A stretch of 64,000 nucleotides of DNA from Sphingopyxis sp. Root154 (GTDB lineage Bacteria > Pseudomonadota > Alphaproteobacteria > Sphingomonadales > Sphingomonadaceae), in assembly GCF_001427105.1 (NCBI RefSeq), contig NZ_LMGI01000004.1, forward strand, positions 186,001 to 250,000, in the 5' to 3' direction. The notes beneath the pieces are model-generated. The model was not told the DNA's origin. It made no database searches and saw nothing but the letters and a program-made list of their open reading frames with translations. This document shows positions 60,971-64,000 of the stretch, piece after piece; the stretch's first letter is position 1; each line of letters starts with the position of its first letter. Position numbers and translations under genes: made by a program.

Positions 60971-62722
60971 TCAGGCAGCTATCGCGAAAGGCTGGATTTC
61001 CCCGGCCAGATATTGCGCGCGCGCCTTCGATCGGCTGAGCTTGCCCGAACTGGTCCGCGGCAGCGTACGCGGGGGGATCAGTTCGATCAGGCAATTCATG
61101 CCGGTAATCGCGCGGACGCGGTCGCGAATCGTCTCGCGCAGCGCGAGGCGCTCGGCTTCGTCGCTGGTGCGGCACTGGACGAGCACCGCGGGAGTTTCTT
61201 CGCCGCCGGGCGCGGTGATCGCGAACGCCGCGATGTCGCCCGATTTGAAGCCCGGCAATTGTTCGACCGCCCACTCGATATCCTGCGGCCAGTGATTCTT
61301 GCCGTTGATGATGATCATGTCCTTGGCGCGGCCGACGATATAGATGTAACCATCTGACAAATAACCCATGTCTCCGGTGTCGAGCCAGCCATCCTTCATG
61401 CAGGCGGCGGTCGATTCGGGATCACGGAAATAGCCGGTCATCAGCGACGGGCCGGTGCACCACACTTTGCCGACGGTCTGGTCGGGAAGCACGCCCCCCG
61501 CTTCGTCGCGGACCTCGATCACCATGTCGCGCGCAGCGCGGCCGCAGTTGACGATCGCGCGGTAGCGCGTGGGGCGGCCCGAATCATTCGCGGCGCCCGA
61601 CAGCTCGGTTTCCTCGACCAGTTCGACGACGATGCCTTCGCCCGGTGGCATGATGCTGACTGCGAGCGTCGCTTCGGCAAGGCCATAGCTCGGCAGGAAG
61701 GCGCTTGCCTTGAAACCCGCGTCGGCAAAGGCGTCGACGAAGCTCTGCATGACGTCGGGGCGGATCATGTCGGCGCCATTGCCCGCGACGCGCCAGCGCG
61801 ACAGGTCGAAACGGTCGGCGACATGCGTCTGGCTCGACACGCGGCGGGCGCAGATGTCGTAGCCGAAGGTCGGCGAATAGCTGAGTGTCGTGCCCTCATT
61901 GCGGCTGATCAGGTCGAGCCAGGCGAGCGGGCGACGGGCGAAATCCTCGGTCTTGAGATAATCGACCGAGACCTGGTTCGCGACGGGCGAGAGCAGGCAG
62001 CCGACAAGACCCATGTCGTGATACCAGGGCAGCCACGAGATGCAGCGGTCGCTGTCACGCACTTCCATGCCGTGGCTGTGCGCGGCCAGATTGTTGAGCA
62101 ATGCGGCGTGGGTGACCGCGACGCCGTGGGGGAAGCGCGTCGAACCGCTGCTGTACTGAAGATAGCAGGTTTCGTCCGACTTCTGCTCGGGAAGCGCAGT
62201 GACCGGCGCGGGCTTCTTTTCGAATTCGCTCCAGTCGACGGGTTTCACGCCTTCCTTCTCCGCCGCTTCGACCGCCATCGCGGCGATTTCGGGCGGGAAG
62301 AAGAGCATCGTCGGGTCGCAGCTGGAAAGCTGGACGACGAGCTGGCCGACATAGCTGTCGCGCCCGCCGAAGCTGGTCGGCAGCGGCAGCGGCACCGGCC
62401 AGGCGCCGGCGTAGATCGTGCCGAAGAACAGCGCGGCGAATTCGGGACCGGTTTCGGCGATCAGCGCGATTCGGTCTCCGGGTTTCACGCCCGTGGCGAT
62501 CAGCCGATAGGCGGCCCGAAGCGCGTCGACCTTGAGCTCGCTGTACGGATAGGGGCGCACAAGCTTGCCGCGCGGGTCGTGGAAATTGAGCCCGCGCGTG
62601 CCGTTGGCGGCATAGTCGAGCGCTTCGCCGACGGTGGCGAAGTCCGAAAAGCGGCGCGGCTGCGCACAAAGCGTCGGGGTCGACGTCAGCGCGTCGGCCT
62701 GCGTTTCGATGATCTGTGTCAT
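60971..62722 (-). CDS. Fatty acyl-AMP ligase (FAAL)-type adenylating enzyme
   Basis: A 583-residue member of the ANL superfamily. The ATP-binding signature is QYSSGSTRFPHGVAVTH near 169. The conserved SYGLAEATLA near 315 and DGWLDTGDMGY near 430 follow, with the C-terminal lysine in SSGKLSRSK near 560. The N-terminal half has a FAAL layout (PVPLPLPTSFGGRDSYVGQL), suggesting transfer of an activated fatty acid to an acyl carrier protein rather than CoA. I chose ATG 62722 because it gives the usual distance to the first motif; ATG 62767 or 62827 are alternatives. No carrier protein, PKS or NRPS gene is near. Confidence 0.87.
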   Translation of the reverse strand: MTQIIETQADALTSTPTLCAQPRRFSDFATVGEALDYAANGTRGLNFHDPRGKLVRPYPYSELKVDALRAAYRLIATGVKPGDRIALIAETGPEFAALFFGTIYAGAWPVPLPLPTSFGGRDSYVGQLVVQLSSCDPTMLFFPPEIAAMAVEAAEKEGVKPVDWSEFEKKPAPVTALPEQKSDETCYLQYSSGSTRFPHGVAVTHAALLNNLAAHSHGMEVRDSDRCISWLPWYHDMGLVGCLLSPVANQVSVDYLKTEDFARRPLAWLDLISRNEGTTLSYSPTFGYDICARRVSSQTHVADRFDLSRWRVAGNGADMIRPDVMQSFVDAFADAGFKASAFLPSYGLAEATLAVSIMPPGEGIVVELVEETELSGAANDSGRPTRYRAIVNCGRAARDMVIEVRDEAGGVLPDQTVGKVWCTGPSLMTGYFRDPESTAACMKDGWLDTGDMGYLSDGYIYIVGRAKDMIIINGKNHWPQDIEWAVEQLPGFKSGDIAAFAITAPGGEETPAVLVQCRTSDEAERLALRETIRDRVRAITGMNCLIELIPPRTLPRTSSGKLSRSKARAQYLAGEIQPFAIAA

Positions 62723-62901
62723 AGGGGGTGCGACATCCCGTGAAACGGGCCGCGCGGCAACAAGCATGTCATCTTTTGCAGCCATAGTACCGTGCGCGAG
62801 CCCTGTGTTGTTAGAACAATCGCCCATTTCCGGGCGTTATGGCCCGATATGGCGGTGTTGATCGTTCTCAATCAGGCCCGACTGTGGCACAAACATGGCA
62901 T

Positions 62902-63474
62902 ATGGCCAACCGCCGCGCCCCATCCGACCGATCGAAAAGGCCTCTCGGCGCAGCCAGGCTTGACGATCTGGCACTCGCTTATGTTGCGCGATTCGCGACG
63001 AGCAGGGCGAAACTGACGCGCTATTTGTCGCGAAAAGTCCGCGAATCCGAATGGATAGACGAGATTGACGCCATGGCGGCGTGCGAGGCGGCGGCGGACC
63101 GGATGGAGCAATTGCGCTATCTCGACGACCGCCAATATGCCGTAATGCGCGCCGGCGCGATGACGCGGCGCGGGCTCGGCGTGCGGCGGGTCAAGGCGCA
63201 GCTTTACGTCGACGGAATCGGAGAGAAGGACAGCGGCGAAGCGATCGAGGCGGCCGAAGGCGCGGCGGTGGCCGCGGCGGTCGGATTCGCGCGGCGGCGG
63301 CGGTTCGGGCCGTTCGCGATGCGATCCACCGACGATCCGAAGCAGCGCGAGCGGCAAATCGGCGCCTTTTTGCGCGCGGGACACAGCATGACGATCGCGC
63401 GCCGCATCCTCGCCGTTCCCCCGGGGAACGAGGCGGCGCTGGCGGTGCTGGACGATGAAGCGATGCTCGATTAG
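62902..63474 (+). CDS. recX: RecX regulatory protein
   Basis: A 190-residue inhibitor/modulator of RecA filaments. The modules typical of RecX are seen: ARLDDLALAYVARFATSRAKLTRYL near 17, YLDDRQYAVMRAGAMTRRGLGVRRVKAQL near 75 and a C-terminal GAFLRAGHSMTIARRIL near 155. The start is ATG 62902 (MANRRAPSD); ATG 62839 would add an unrelated 21-residue leader. The gene is followed by the DUF192 gene after 32 bases. recA is not in the window. Confidence 0.9.
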   Translation: MANRRAPSDRSKRPLGAARLDDLALAYVARFATSRAKLTRYLSRKVRESEWIDEIDAMAACEAAADRMEQLRYLDDRQYAVMRAGAMTRRGLGVRRVKAQLYVDGIGEKDSGEAIEAAEGAAVAAAVGFARRRRFGPFAMRSTDDPKQRERQIGAFLRAGHSMTIARRILAVPPGNEAALAVLDDEAMLD

Positions 63475-63506
63475 GTCCGGCGACATCACGGGACAAGGAT
63501 TTGCCG

Positions 63507-64000
63507 ATGCGCGCCATTTTTACTGCCCTTGCGCTGTCGCTCGCATTGCCGATGGCGGCGTGCAGCGCGGATCCGAACACGCCGGCCGAAAGCACGGCAG
63601 ATCAGGGCGGGCAGGCCGAAAGTGCGGCGACGATCCCGGTGACAATCACCGCGGCGGGCAAGGCGCATGTCTTCAACGTCGAGGTTGCAAGCACCGATGA
63701 AGAGCAGGATCGCGGGCTGATGTTTCGCACCAGCCTGCCCGAGGGCGGCGGAATGATTTTCCCGTTCAAGAAGCCGCGAATCGGCAGCTTCTGGATGAAG
63801 AATACGCTGATCCCGCTCGATATGTTCTTCATCCGCGCCGACGGCAGCATCGACCGCATCGCCGAAAATACCATCCCCGAATCGCTGGAGCCTGTGGTCA
63901 GCGGCGGCGAGGTTTCGGCAGTGCTCGAACTCGCGGGCGGTACGGCGGCAAAGCTTGGCATCGACGAGACCGCCAAGATCACATGGAAAGATACGAAATA
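63507..64000 (+). CDS. DUF192 lipoprotein, cut at the window end
   Basis: A lipoprotein with signal MRAIFTALALSLALPMAACS (lipobox cysteine near residue 19), then a DUF192 domain: DEEQDRGLMFRTSLPEGGGMIF near 65 and SFWMKNTLIPLDMFFI near 95. The frame runs to KDTK followed by TA at the last two bases, so the stop is almost certainly in the next base. DUF192 proteins are small, exported and unassigned in function. Confidence 0.88.
   Translation, partial: MRAIFTALALSLALPMAACSADPNTPAESTADQGGQAESAATIPVTITAAGKAHVFNVEVASTDEEQDRGLMFRTSLPEGGGMIFPFKKPRIGSFWMKNTLIPLDMFFIRADGSIDRIAENTIPESLEPVVSGGEVSAVLELAGGTAAKLGIDETAKITWKDTK

Noticed and set aside
1..64000. CRISPR arrays, insertion sequences and prophage genes
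   Set aside because: I see no regularly spaced direct repeats, no transposase or integrase and no phage structural genes in any reading frame.

Overview
The window looks like a chromosomal segment of a GC-rich alphaproteobacterium of the sphingomonad group (Sphingopyxis, Sphingomonas and relatives). The reasons are strong GC codon bias, five large TonB-dependent receptors (one of the Xanthomonas/Caulobacter type), frequent ATGA-type overlaps between genes, and a palindrome before nadB that resembles the GAGCGAAGT repeats I remember from sphingomonad genomes. I see no phage, plasmid, transposase or CRISPR signature. Assignment below family level is inference.

Layout. 1-2.7 kb: end of an ABC ATPase, a double-hairpin repeat that runs into the nadB start, nadB and an AAA ATPase. 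2.7-6.9 kb: a minus-strand operon of overlapping genes (acyl-CoA dehydrogenase, an unusually AT-rich TPR membrane protein, M20 amidohydrolase, GlsB-like protein). 7-10.2 kb: dipeptidase, DoxX-like protein, ferredoxin-NADP reductase and tRNA-Gln(CTG). 10.3-17.3 kb: a minus-strand operon for organophosphorus uptake (TonB receptor, phnD, phnC, phnE, phospholipase C) with a candidate Pho box. 17.6-26.8 kb: an RpiR regulator, then an organosulfur scavenging locus: an eight-codon leader peptide, a 59-residue small ORF coupled to a TonB receptor, two TauD-type dioxygenases, an arylsulfatase and an FAD/NAD(P) protein. 27-34 kb: an ECF sigma unit, XpaC/TelA-like pair, bile-acid-symporter-like protein, nucleosidase, and a TPR/c-type-cytochrome pair. 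34-39.8 kb: typA, hemerythrin, flavoprotein, rluE and a TonB-like protein. 40.4-47.7 kb: a PepSY membrane reductase-like pair divergent from a TonB receptor across a candidate Fur box, then a convergent TonB receptor. 47.9-54.6 kb: the two-gene NHEJ operon ku-ligD, a second hemerythrin, and a TpsB transporter next to a collagen-like lipoprotein. 55-64 kb: a TonB receptor with a candidate Pho box, DUF3297, CHAP protein, GGDEF-EAL protein, an isolated fatty acyl-AMP ligase, recX and a DUF192 lipoprotein cut by the window end.

Taken together the window is dominated by outer-membrane nutrient capture. One operon appears to serve phosphorus (receptor, periplasmic hydrolase, ABC importer), one sulfur (receptor, sulfatase, sulfur-releasing dioxygenases) and one iron (receptor plus inner-membrane PepSY protein). 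The most unusual material is the 5' region of the sulfur locus (18.6-19.1 kb), where a tiny leader ORF with a strong ribosome binding site and a coupled 59-residue ORF precede the receptor. The other candidates for something new are the collagen-like lipoprotein beside a TpsB pore and the hairpin pair covering the nadB start.
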